Positions 34,753-41,270 of a stretch of 41,270 bases of DNA are shown piece by piece. A program made the translations under genes and the position numbers. The notes beneath the pieces are model-generated. The model ran no database searches, was not told the DNA's origin, and saw only the letters and a list, made by a program, of their open reading frames with translations. The stretch comes from JAMPXD01 sp041481895 (GTDB lineage: Bacteria; Desulfobacterota; Desulfuromonadia; Geobacterales; Geobacteraceae), in assembly GCA_041481895.1 (NCBI GenBank), contig JBGPCQ010000007.1, positions 1 to 41,270 of the forward strand, in the 5' to 3' direction. Every line of letters begins with the position of its first letter. Within the stretch, counting starts at the first letter, position 1.

Positions 34753-35184
34753 TTATCGGCTTTCCGCCGATACTAGGTGCCGTTTTCTGTAAAATGCCAG
34801 GAATTCGGCAGGAGAAAGAACCGTCATGCCTTGGCACAGTTCTGATGGGAAATGAATCTGGTTTCCTGTGACGAGACATTCAACTTGTGCGGCAATAGCC
34901 ACTTCCAGGAATGCTTCATCATCGATGTCGGGCAATGTTTGGGAGAGAGGAGAGGCTGCGACCGTGAGTCCGCGATGCTCGATATGATCAAGAAAGGCAG
35001 AGACCTTGTCTTTATCGAACTTGAACTTGGGTCGGTCGAGAACTTCTTCGTATTCGGTCAAGATGCGGGCATCAAAGGAAAGCGTGAGATCACCGGACGA
35101 AACCATGCGGACAATTTCTCCGCATGGACCGAACGGGGACAAAAGACCGGCAACAAGGACATTGGTGTCGAGAACGATGTTCAT
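34753..35184 (-). CDS. PIN-domain toxin (COG1569 type)
   Basis: 143 residues. The PIN nuclease acidic residues are visible in VLDTNVLVAGLLSPFG (Asp6), in the EYEEVL region, in DDEAFLEVAIAA and in VTGNQIHF. The family is annotated as putative toxin component of type II systems and is expected to be an Mg-dependent RNase. Its ATG overlaps the stop of the upstream antitoxin-like gene (ATGA), a standard arrangement. The C-terminal end PAEFLAFYRKR is also typical. Confidence 0.88.
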   Translation of the reverse strand: MNIVLDTNVLVAGLLSPFGPCGEIVRMVSSGDLTLSFDARILTEYEEVLDRPKFKFDKDKVSAFLDHIEHRGLTVAASPLSQTLPDIDDEAFLEVAIAAQVECLVTGNQIHFPSELCQGMTVLSPAEFLAFYRKRHLVSAESR

Positions 35185-35474
35185 CGCGCTGTTGCCCGCT
35201 TTTTGCGGACAGCTTTGATTTCCTCGTCAATCTCATCCATCGTGATCTTGTCGGCTCCCTTGTCTGCCGACCGGCGCTGAATACTCGCTACCGCTTTGAC
35301 TGCGCGCGCTTGCCGGAATGCGGACAAAGACTCTTCAAGATTCGATTCATTTATTGCCGCAAGAATGGCAATCGGTCTCCCATTGCTCGTGATGATCATC
35401 TCCCGTTCCGCCGGAAGATCTTTCCAGACTTCAGCAGATTTGCCCCTCAAATCACGTACGCTCAAAAATTTCAT
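35181..35474 (-). CDS. Phd/YefM-like antitoxin
   Basis: 97 residues from the ATG at 35474 (GGAGG six bases upstream). The N-terminal part MKFLSVRDLRGKSAEVWKDL and MIITSNGRPIAIL is the Phd/YefM DNA-binding fold; the C-terminal half is charged (MDEIDEEIKAVRKKR) and probably binds the PIN toxin. It overlaps the toxin gene by four bases. Confidence 0.87.
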   Translation of the reverse strand: MKFLSVRDLRGKSAEVWKDLPAEREMIITSNGRPIAILAAINESNLEESLSAFRQARAVKAVASIQRRSADKGADKITMDEIDEEIKAVRKKRATAR

Positions 35475-35498
35475 TGGTTGCCTCCATGTGTGACCTAA

Positions 35499-35527
35499 AT
35501 TATGTACACAAATGTCACCCGTGTCAA
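35499..35527 (-). promoter_or_regulatory. Promoter of the Phd-PIN operon
   Basis: Minus strand TTGACA (35522-35527) and CATAAT (35499-35504), spacing 17, about 20 bases before the likely ribosome site. GTGACA and GTGTAC half-repeats in the spacer may be operator halves but are not a clean palindrome. Confidence 0.65.
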
Positions 35528-35690
35528 TTGCTTTTTTTCTCATATCGGACATGGCTTTGACCCGTCAGTCTTTTCGGGCGAGGGAAACCATCTCTCTTGT
35601 TTCTGTGACTACTGAATATAGTTCCAATTGATGATGACACATTATGAATATCAGGCTGTATACTATAACAAACAACAGGAGGTAATCACG

Positions 35691-36062
35691 ATGATTCCGG
35701 AAAAACTGCTGGAAGTGCTGAAACATGATGGGGTGGTAGCCATTGCCACGTTGGGGCCGGATGGGCCGCATATGGTCAACACCTGGAACAGTTACATACG
35801 AATCAGCGGCGATGGGCGCTTATTGATTCCTGCCGGTTACATGCATCGCACAGAGGCCAATATTGCATTCAACAGTAATGTCCTGATAACCCTGGGCAGC
35901 AGCAAGGTGGCAGGTAATCTCGGTCCCGGCACCGGTTTCCTGATCAAGGGCACTGCAGCCTTTATAACCTCCGGTCCGGATTTTGACCTGCTTAAGGCAA
36001 AATTCGCCTGGGCACGGGCCACGCTGGCAGTTACCATTGCTTCCGTCACGCAAACTCTGTAA
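35691..36062 (+). CDS. Pyridoxamine 5'-phosphate oxidase-like flavin split-barrel protein
   Basis: 123 residues from the ATG at 35691, preceded by AGGAGGT. GVVAIATLGPDGPHMVNTWN, the Gly-rich GDGRLLIPAG and NVLITLGSSKVAG fit the FMN-binding split-barrel superfamily in the short form seen in general stress/flavin reductase-like proteins. It lacks the C-terminal part of true PdxH, so it is unlikely to make pyridoxal phosphate. The exact role is unknown. It begins a small operon with the VOC gene 33 bases downstream. Confidence 0.82.
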   Translation: MIPEKLLEVLKHDGVVAIATLGPDGPHMVNTWNSYIRISGDGRLLIPAGYMHRTEANIAFNSNVLITLGSSKVAGNLGPGTGFLIKGTAAFITSGPDFDLLKAKFAWARATLAVTIASVTQTL

Positions 36063-36095
36063 TTCGCGGATGGATGATGCTTCAGGAGGTTAGCG

Positions 36096-36476
36096 ATGTT
36101 CAAGCGCATCGATCATGTCGAGATCATCCCCAGCAATTTCGAAAAATCCATTCTGTTTTACACCGAGGTTCTGGGCTTTGCTGTCAAGCAGCGACTGAAG
36201 GTTGCAGCACCGCCTCTCGCTGAGATCGCCTATCTGGAACTCGGTGACACGGTGCTGGAGCTCATGCGGGTTCCGGACGCTGCCTGTGCGACTACGGAGC
36301 CGTGGAGCGCTGGTTACCGGATGATGGCTCTTGAGGTGGAGGATATGGACCAGGCAATAGAGTATCTCGCAGGGAAGGGTGTGCCAATTACCTGGGGACC
36401 GGTGGAACTGGGGAAATCGAAGAGGGCCGAGATACATGACATCGACGGGTTACCCATCGAACTGAGGCAATGGTAA
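36096..36476 (+). CDS. VOC (glyoxalase/bleomycin resistance) family protein
   Basis: 126 residues. RIDHVEIIPSNFEKSILFYT is the typical N-terminal betaalphabetabetabeta start with a metal-ligand His8, and EVLGFAVKQR, YLELGDTVLELM and EIHDIDGLPIELRQW follow; His and Glu ligands in the second module are visible. It is a single-domain dioxygenase/glyoxalase-fold enzyme of unknown substrate. CAGGAGGT precedes the ATG at 36096. It follows the flavin split-barrel gene and is probably co-transcribed. Confidence 0.85.
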   Translation: MFKRIDHVEIIPSNFEKSILFYTEVLGFAVKQRLKVAAPPLAEIAYLELGDTVLELMRVPDAACATTEPWSAGYRMMALEVEDMDQAIEYLAGKGVPITWGPVELGKSKRAEIHDIDGLPIELRQW

Positions 36477-36534
36477 ACAAACGGCAGGTGGGACTGCGGA
36501 CCGGGGGAATGCATAAAGTCAATCACGCCTTATC

Positions 36535-36693
36535 ATGTTTTTCCCTTTTCAATGCCTGCCGCTTCGGTCCTCCTCTCGGACAGAGGCCGGAGAAATCTGG
36601 CTGCTTCTGATTTATGCCAAAAGTGCCACTGACAGTATTCCCGGTCACATACTGAAAGCCCTCAAAGAGGAGATGGAACATGCCACTCGATGA
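36535..36693 (+). pseudogene. Remnant of a RelE/HigB-type toxin gene
   Basis: The reading frame just before the HTH gene encodes EIWLLLIYAKSATDSIPGHI followed by LKALKEEMEH, which is the typical C-terminal third of RelE/HigB2-type toxins (compare the YLLTIYGK block of that family). An ATG at 36535 opens only about 50 codons, and the first 15 do not resemble the toxin; a stop lies further upstream at 36514. It overlaps the antitoxin start by 14 bp, as an intact pair would. I read it as a toxin gene that has lost its 5' two-thirds. Confidence 0.65.
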
Positions 36694-36991
36694 AAAAGAA
36701 CTGCTTGAACGCGATGCAAAGCGAAACATCGGCGAAGAACTGCTCCAGGCTGTGCGGGACATAAAGTCCGGCAGGGTCGGCCGTGTTTCCACCATTGATG
36801 TCTCTCCACTGGTGTTGGCCCGTCTCAAGATTGGGCTTTCTCAGAGAGAGTTTGCGCATTTGCTCGGAGTGTCCCTTAGAACTCTCCAAGAGTGGGAGCA
36901 AGGGCGTCGCACGCCGTCAGGAGCAGCGAAATCGCTTATTACCATTGCAATCAAGAAGCCGGAAGTTTTGAAAGAGCTGCTCGCCGCATGA
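36680..36991 (+). CDS. HTH (XRE) antitoxin-type regulator, orphan
   Basis: 103 residues. The helix-turn-helix is LKIGLSQREFAHLLGVSLRT with LQEWEQGRRTPSGAAKSLI after it, the pattern of NadS/HigA2-like antitoxins; the N-terminal half (ELLERDAKRNIGEELLQAVR and DIKSGRVGRVSTID) is the usual toxin-contacting and dimer part. GAGGAG precedes the ATG. Its toxin survives only as a 3' stub, so the gene is now probably a lone repressor or an anti-addiction copy. Confidence 0.83.
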   Translation: MPLDEKELLERDAKRNIGEELLQAVRDIKSGRVGRVSTIDVSPLVLARLKIGLSQREFAHLLGVSLRTLQEWEQGRRTPSGAAKSLITIAIKKPEVLKELLAA

Positions 36992-37039
36992 GGCCCCGTC
37001 TCTGCAAATAGCGAAGGAGGGGCATGCCTTGAAAATGGG

Positions 37040-37095
37040 AAAACTTTGACCCCTTTGTTTCCTTCTTGTCAATTGTTGAGCCCTGACCCTTAGGC
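37040..37095. repeat. TTTGACCCC / AGCCCTGACCCT repeat fragment
   Basis: The HTH-MBL gap contains TTTGACCCCTTTG and AATTGTTGAGCCCTGACCCT, the second being the inverse of the unit at 32832. It looks like a decayed REP-type element between convergent genes; no clear terminator is seen. Confidence 0.45.
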
Positions 37096-37153
37096 CTCTT
37101 TTCCTTCAAATTTCTGTCTTCGCAAACCTCTCCTTCTTGACGAATGATGACCG

Positions 37154-38197
37154 CTATGCGCCAAAGGTGTACTTCGTTCCTGCTGTGTTCAGGGTGAATG
37201 CCTCGGGCAATTCCTTGCTGAAAGCCACCATCGTCTCAAAGCCGGTGCAATGGGCCGGCACGATATGGTCCGGCTTCATAGCCTTGATGTCAGCTACCGT
37301 GTATTGGATGACATCGGGCTTCGCATTTATCAAATGGAATCCTCCCATGACAGCGTGGAGTTTGTCCATACCCGCGACCTTCTGCGCCTGTTTGACTGTA
37401 TTTACGATACCGGCATGGGCACATCCGGATAAGACCACCAGACCTTTTCCTTTCACATTGAAGAAGAGGGCCTGCTCACCACGCATGTCATCTTGTTCAA
37501 GCTTCTCGCCACGCTTTATTTGTAAAGTCGCTGGCATTTTCTCATAGCTGGTAACCCGCTCGATGTTTCCGGTGAAATACGCGCCCGGAATGATCTGGGC
37601 AGGTTTTTTCAATTCCACGACTTTCAGGCCGAGTTTCTCGATGTCCTCTTTCATGAGCTGGCCAAGATCGGCGGCTTCCGTGGTATTGGGACGGAGCGAG
37701 TATCTGCGATGGAACGCTTCTTCACCCACATAAAACGGCGTGCCAGCTGCGATCCGCGACTGGTTTTGCTTGAGGATACTAACCGCGCCCAGATAGTGAT
37801 CCCAGTGTCCGTGGCTCAATCCGAATGCATTCGTCTTGCCGATATCAAGCCCCAGTAAAGCAATATTGCCCATCACCCCAACCGGGTCAAGTCCGTAATC
37901 GAACATGCAGGTGCTGACCTTTCCGGCGACGACCGTTTCCACATAATAGGAAAGACCGTGTTCCGCGTGAATTGATTTGCCGGGCGTTGCGCGGTAGCGT
38001 TTTGTGATCTTGGTGTCAGCCCTGTTCGTATCGTAGAAATTGTCTGTCAGCACCCAGATCGTCAGCTTGTCCACCTCTGACATCTTGACCATTTCGTCCG
38101 CCATCACGCGGTCTATCATGCTTTCTCCTGCCGCGATCAGAACACCTGTTGCTACGGAGTACTTCAGAAAATCCCTGCGGTTCATTCCCGTATCCAT
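37154..38197 (-). CDS. Tat-exported metallo-beta-lactamase-fold hydrolase (COG1237 type)
   Basis: 347 residues. The N terminus is a twin-arginine signal (NRRDFLKYSVATGVLIAAGE), so the folded protein is exported. The MBL motif is SHGHWDHYLGA (H129, H131, D133, H134); GCAHAGIVNT, GGFHLINA and VPAHCTG supply the later ligands. The family includes proteins annotated as dihydropterin-linked synthases and general metal-dependent hydrolases; the export signal suggests a periplasmic substrate. AGGAGGT precedes the ATG at 38197. The lipocalin-like gene lies 98 bases upstream in the same direction and is probably co-transcribed. Confidence 0.87.
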   Translation of the reverse strand: MDTGMNRRDFLKYSVATGVLIAAGESMIDRVMADEMVKMSEVDKLTIWVLTDNFYDTNRADTKITKRYRATPGKSIHAEHGLSYYVETVVAGKVSTCMFDYGLDPVGVMGNIALLGLDIGKTNAFGLSHGHWDHYLGAVSILKQNQSRIAAGTPFYVGEEAFHRRYSLRPNTTEAADLGQLMKEDIEKLGLKVVELKKPAQIIPGAYFTGNIERVTSYEKMPATLQIKRGEKLEQDDMRGEQALFFNVKGKGLVVLSGCAHAGIVNTVKQAQKVAGMDKLHAVMGGFHLINAKPDVIQYTVADIKAMKPDHIVPAHCTGFETMVAFSKELPEAFTLNTAGTKYTFGA

Positions 38198-38252
38198 AGT
38201 GCACCTCCTAAGTGCCTTTACATCTTTTTACCCAAAAGATATGCCCAAACAT

Positions 38253-38281
38253 ACGGGGGGGGACATATTCACCGCCCCCCC
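38253..38281. repeat. G8/C7 hairpin
   Basis: A run of G residues near 38255 faces a run of C residues near 38275 with ACATATTCACC between. It could slow transcription in the lipocalin-MBL gap; there is no U-tract. Confidence 0.4.
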
Positions 38282-38295
38282 GACTTGCGCGCCGT

Positions 38296-38880
38296 CTACT
38301 TTGCCCGTTTCCAGATGATGTAGTTCGTCCCGCCACCAATGGATGGGGCGGGGTTTACGAGCTTCAGCTCGTCTCCCTCGACGGTCATGAGCCGTTTCTG
38401 ATCCTGGCCATCCCAGTTGGGGAACGTACTCCCCTCAATGTGCAGATTTACCGTCTGCTCCTTATCGCTCCCCACCGAGTATCTGCCGAAATAGACCATA
38501 GACCCTTGGACAACAGCCTGGTTCTCCTCGACGGTTCCTTTCTGGCGGACGTTGGAAGCGAATTTCGGAAGGTTTGCCCGCATCAAGATATGCGAAAAGC
38601 GGCCATCAGAATTCAAAAGCAGGGAGCCTCTAGGATTGGGACCGAACACATCGGTCTTTTTGCCGTCCTGCTCGTTGTAGATTGAGACGAGAATCCAGCT
38701 TCCCTGAACCTGCTGTGCCAAACTGGCGCCCTTCTCCTGGGCATAGACCTTCGATGCTCCAGACCATGACCCAACAACAATTACGGTAACCACCAACAAT
38801 ACGCTTGCCACTTCCTTAATGGTCCATTTCATAGTGTTTCTCCTTTTACTGAATTTTCTTCGGTTAATTACATCTTTCAT
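38296..38880 (-). CDS. Exported lipocalin-like domain protein
   Basis: Up to 194 residues. Two in-frame starts each have a good ribosome site: ATG 38880 (GGGAGGTGGATC) and ATG 38832 (AAGGAG), the second giving 178 residues; both lie downstream of the predicted transcription start. A signal peptide (VLLVVTVIVVGSWSGASKVYAQ) follows the second start. The mature part begins with QQVQGSWILVSIYNE and contains FGPNPRGSLLLNSDGRFSHI, the pattern of the lipocalin-like domain (PF13924 type). Such proteins probably bind a small hydrophobic ligand in the envelope. It precedes the Tat-exported MBL gene, suggesting a joint periplasmic task. Confidence 0.8.
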   Translation of the reverse strand: MKDVINRRKFSKRRNTMKWTIKEVASVLLVVTVIVVGSWSGASKVYAQEKGASLAQQVQGSWILVSIYNEQDGKKTDVFGPNPRGSLLLNSDGRFSHILMRANLPKFASNVRQKGTVEENQAVVQGSMVYFGRYSVGSDKEQTVNLHIEGSTFPNWDGQDQKRLMTVEGDELKLVNPAPSIGGGTNYIIWKRAK

Positions 38881-38919
38881 GATCCACCTCCCATAAGTAA
38901 AACACCGTTCTTGTGACTT

Positions 38920-38947
38920 ATAATACGCCTGTACCTGTGCAAGTCAA
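38920..38947 (-). promoter_or_regulatory. Promoter of the lipocalin-MBL operon
   Basis: Minus strand TTGACT (38942-38947) and TATTAT (38920-38925), spacing 16. Transcription would start near 38912, upstream of both candidate starts. Confidence 0.65.
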
Positions 38948-38961
38948 CTAGTTATGGAAGA

Positions 38962-38995
38962 GAATTATGAATTATGAAGGATGAATTATGAAAGG
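38962..38995. repeat. GAATTATGA direct repeats
   Basis: Three imperfect GAATTATGA(AGG) units in tandem, in a 280-base AT-rich gap that otherwise holds the promoter of the lipocalin gene and a palindrome at 39076. No reading frame is credible here. Confidence 0.55.
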
Positions 38996-39075
38996 ATAAC
39001 GGGAACGTAGAACTCTGATTTATGAAGGAAGGGAACATAAAGACAATGGAGGGTCATAAGGGTCAAAACCATATC

Positions 39076-39145
39076 AGGGGTCAACTCTCCATTATCCATA
39101 AAATGTATATGCAGGGCCGTTGAAAAAATGGAATATGGAGACCCC
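39076..39145. repeat. GGGGTCAACTCTCC palindrome, copy 2
   Basis: Left arm AGGGGTCAACTCTCCATTAT is nearly identical to that at 34647; the right arm GGAATATGGAGACCCC lacks the GTTGA part, so this copy is damaged. Confidence 0.75.
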
Positions 39146-39164
39146 GCTGTCTTACCTTACCCGA

Positions 39165-40580
39165 TTATCTACCGTCATGTCTTCTTGTAGCAATAGCATA
39201 GCTCTTTTCAAAGTCTTTACTCTTGAAGGCTGAAATAGCTTCAAGAATTACCGTTTGCTTCTCGTTATCTGATGTTCCCGAGTTTTGATCAATCAGTGCC
39301 TGTATCGCCCGTCCAGCCTTGATCGCCGCTTCACTATGGTCCGGGGTTGTGATCAGTACGCCAAGATTGTCTTTCTCCTTCCAGAGGGGTATTATGGCAA
39401 TGTTGTTCCTTTGGAAGAGGCCGGAGAGTGAGTTGTCAATGAAGATGTTCCGGTTATTAATTTCCAGCTTGTATGTTGCATTGGCAAAATCGCGTGAACC
39501 ACTGGCACCCTTAACCTCCACTGTACCATACCCCTCAGCGGCCTCAGGATGGACTTTCAGAATGAGAATTCCCGAATCTGGAAGTGTCTTATCGAATCCG
39601 ATCGGTTGTCTGTTTTCCACGAGATAGTACGTCCCATCATTTAACGGTATCTTGACCGCGAGTAGTTGACCTCCCTTTGATAGAGGCGAAAGTAAGACAA
39701 ACGAGGTTTCACCAGGTTTTACAATCTGAACCTGATGCTTCCCGATCCAACCGAGTCTTATTTTTGTGAACGATGAAATTCCTGGCGGGGGTTCCCCTTT
39801 TTTGACAAAGTGCTGTGACATAATGTCCCAGGGGCCCATATAGGTTGCATGGTGCTCGAAGGAGGGAAGTCCGGCAGAAGCATCAGACTGACGCTCATAA
39901 TCGTAGAGACAAGGAGCGAGTCGCTTGCCGTCATGTATCCCGCCGAGGGCATGGAAGTAGTCATGGGCGAACATGCCGAGGTTTGCATTCTCTGTTCCTA
40001 CAAAAACCCCGCCCCTGAACTCTTTACCGCCTGCTGTTGTCAAGGTTACATACCGGGGAACATATCTCTTTGTAACACCTGAAAGCATACCGGGATTGGC
40101 ACAGTAACAGATCATTCCATACCCCTTGCCCGGCATGGTATGCACCGCAGGTATTATCAATATGTGGTCATAGACGGATAAATCAATCTCCTTCTCGATG
40201 GCTGTCATGGTGTCTTCAATAAGCTTGCGTATTTTTGTTTTGTCCACACGGAAATTATATGGGCTTATCTTATAGTCAGCAAGTGAATCGGGCAGCATAA
40301 CATATCCCCTGAAATCGGCCTTTATTGAGGCGAGCCCATACGACTGCTCCTCCACATACGAGCCGAGTCCTGACACAACTCTTTTCTTTACAGTCTCTAT
40401 TGGTGTTGACGGTGTTGCATCAGGAAATCGGACAACAACCATCAGGATGCTCTTTTTACCGATGGCCTGTGTCGATTGCGGCCCCAGGTCGCTTTCCTCC
40501 GCGGTGCCTTTCGCCAAGAACCCGCTATTTAGGACGATAAAGAAGAAAAGGATAAGGGGCGCAATTCTCCTGACCGTCAT
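39165..40580 (-). CDS. Secreted M6-like metallopeptidase homologue with altered zinc motif
   Basis: 471 residues from the ATG at 40580 (AGAGG upstream; a GTG at 40595 and an ATG at 40583 are alternatives). A signal peptide (PLILFFFIVLNSGFLAKG) is followed by SILMVVVRFPDATPS and, around residue 200, GMFAHDYFHALGG. In M6/immune-inhibitor-A relatives this place carries HExxH; here it reads HDYFH (H206, D207, H210), with Asp in place of the catalytic Glu. GPWDIMSQH (about 249-257) and LYDYE are other marks of the family. It may be a weak or non-catalytic relative. A Sel1-repeat gene lies 57 bases upstream. Base composition is more AT-rich than in the 1-31 kb genes. Confidence 0.75.
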   Translation of the reverse strand: MTVRRIAPLILFFFIVLNSGFLAKGTAEESDLGPQSTQAIGKKSILMVVVRFPDATPSTPIETVKKRVVSGLGSYVEEQSYGLASIKADFRGYVMLPDSLADYKISPYNFRVDKTKIRKLIEDTMTAIEKEIDLSVYDHILIIPAVHTMPGKGYGMICYCANPGMLSGVTKRYVPRYVTLTTAGGKEFRGGVFVGTENANLGMFAHDYFHALGGIHDGKRLAPCLYDYERQSDASAGLPSFEHHATYMGPWDIMSQHFVKKGEPPPGISSFTKIRLGWIGKHQVQIVKPGETSFVLLSPLSKGGQLLAVKIPLNDGTYYLVENRQPIGFDKTLPDSGILILKVHPEAAEGYGTVEVKGASGSRDFANATYKLEINNRNIFIDNSLSGLFQRNNIAIIPLWKEKDNLGVLITTPDHSEAAIKAGRAIQALIDQNSGTSDNEKQTVILEAISAFKSKDFEKSYAIATRRHDGR

Positions 40581-40637
40581 CATACCTCTTCTCACAATTC
40601 CGCACCCCCTCTTTCAGTATTCTTGACCCACATGGCA

Positions 40638-41222
40638 TCATAAACCAACCCGCTTCATTCTGCTTCTATTCTTCCGTCCAGCCGTCCCCTTGACCCTGAA
40701 CAGCCCTGACAAGAGCAGGCAATACCCTTTTAATGGATGTCCGGATTTAACAAGGAGGGCGCCAAGATGGGTGAATGATCCTCTATCTCCCTTGGCAATG
40801 GCCCGCAGGTACATCTGCTTAGCTCTTTTCCTGTCCCGGGCCGTTCCCTTGCCAATGTCATACAGCATCCCCAGGCCGCGGTAGACTTCGGCGATTCGAT
40901 ACTGCCGTGCTTCGGACAGGAGTTCAAATGCTTTGTCGTAGTCCTGGGCAACGCCGTCACCGGCCAGGTAAAGCCGAGCCAGACCCGTAGTAGAAACTGA
41001 ATCGTGCAGCGCTTCGTGACCTTTCAGGTACCAGTCGAATGCCTTGGCTCTGTCTTTCTGGACACCCCACCCGTTCTCGCACATGCGACCGAGTTGGACA
41101 TAAGCGGCCGCGACCCCGTCATCCGCCATTGATTCAAACAGGGAAAAAGCTACGACACGGTCACCGGCATTGAAAAATTCAACGGCGCGGGCCCAGCGAG
41201 GGTCTTCAATTTGCAGTTTCAT
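40638..41222 (-). CDS. Sel1-repeat protein
   Basis: 194 residues. At least three Sel1-like repeats are seen: AAYVQLGRMCENGWGVQKDR with AKAFDWYLKG; TGLARLYLAGDGVAQDYDKA; VYRGLGMLYDIGKGTARDRK with AKQMYLRA. These build an alpha-solenoid for protein-protein contact. There is no signal peptide, so it should be cytoplasmic. The C terminus is strongly basic (RKNRSRMKR). AAGGAG precedes the ATG by four bases. It may form an operon with the M6-like gene, though the different compartments make a direct partnership unlikely. Confidence 0.85.
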   Translation of the reverse strand: MKLQIEDPRWARAVEFFNAGDRVVAFSLFESMADDGVAAAYVQLGRMCENGWGVQKDRAKAFDWYLKGHEALHDSVSTTGLARLYLAGDGVAQDYDKAFELLSEARQYRIAEVYRGLGMLYDIGKGTARDRKRAKQMYLRAIAKGDRGSFTHLGALLVKSGHPLKGYCLLLSGLFRVKGTAGRKNRSRMKRVGL

Positions 41223-41270
41223 GTCACTCCTTGCAGAGAAAGAAGAGGGGGCAGGCCTCGGATAGGGGAA

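Noticed and set aside
38832..38880. Twin-arginine signal in the lipocalin-like protein (NRRKFSK)
   Set aside because: The hydrophobic segment starts about 20 residues later, too far for a normal Tat signal; a Sec signal from the second start is simpler.
31300..41270. An undescribed anti-phage or defence system in the accessory end
   Set aside because: Only ordinary toxin-antitoxin families, single enzymes and envelope proteins are visible; no multi-gene arrangement with helicase, nuclease, STING/CBASS, Argonaute, retron or similar parts.

Overview
The window looks like a chromosomal segment of a Geobacter-type delta-proteobacterium (Geobacteraceae, Desulfuromonadota). Pointers are a membrane diguanylate cyclase with two CXXCH haem-binding motifs outside the membrane, a DHH-CBS-tRNA nucleotidyltransferase fusion of the kind known from this group, YedF, several TTG starts behind strong Shine-Dalgarno sites, and a very large load of dispersed palindromic repeats. 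The species assignment is inference; no rRNA or tRNA gene was seen.

Positions 1-11.2 kb are mostly housekeeping: the 3' end of hrpB, a secreted M23 peptidase, the nitrogen pair glnB-glnA, a site-2 protease, trpS, the condensin genes scpA-scpB, a MEMO1-family gene, the 875-residue nucleotidyltransferase and a small exported protein behind a good sigma-54-like promoter. At 11.4-15.4 kb the minus strand carries bioB-bioD-bioA behind a BirA-type operator that overlaps the promoter, and a ParG-like ribbon-helix-helix gene. At 15.6-21.5 kb lie yedF, an HD-GYP gene, an MFS transporter/histidine kinase operon and an Smr-domain gene.

The centre (21.6-31.2 kb) is a pyrimidine operon: pyrR-pyrB-pyrC-carA-(pflX-like)-carB, then greA. 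Its leader holds what I read as a complete PyrR attenuator: promoter, a 13/14 match to the PyrR-binding loop consensus, a strong intrinsic terminator, and an AAAGG strand that can pair with either of two CCTTT strands. This is the best regulatory find in the window. Every spacer inside this operon is occupied by a repeat, and one repeat unit appears to lie inside the carB reading frame.

From about 31.3 kb to the end the content is accessory and less GC-rich: a redox-disulfide domain protein, a PhnA-type zinc ribbon protein, a higBA toxin-antitoxin pair, the di-haem diguanylate cyclase, a PIN/Phd-like pair, a flavin split-barrel/VOC pair, an orphan HTH antitoxin behind the stump of its toxin gene, a Tat-exported metallo-beta-lactamase-fold protein with a lipocalin-like protein, an M6-like secreted protein whose zinc motif is HDYFH rather than HExxH, and a Sel1-repeat protein.

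Repeats are the second theme: six copies of a roughly 120-bp long-hairpin element, at least three GTAGGGGC-type palindromes, two copies of a 150-bp element, two GGGGTCAACTCTCC palindromes and several others. No CRISPR array, integrase, transposase or anti-phage system could be recognised.
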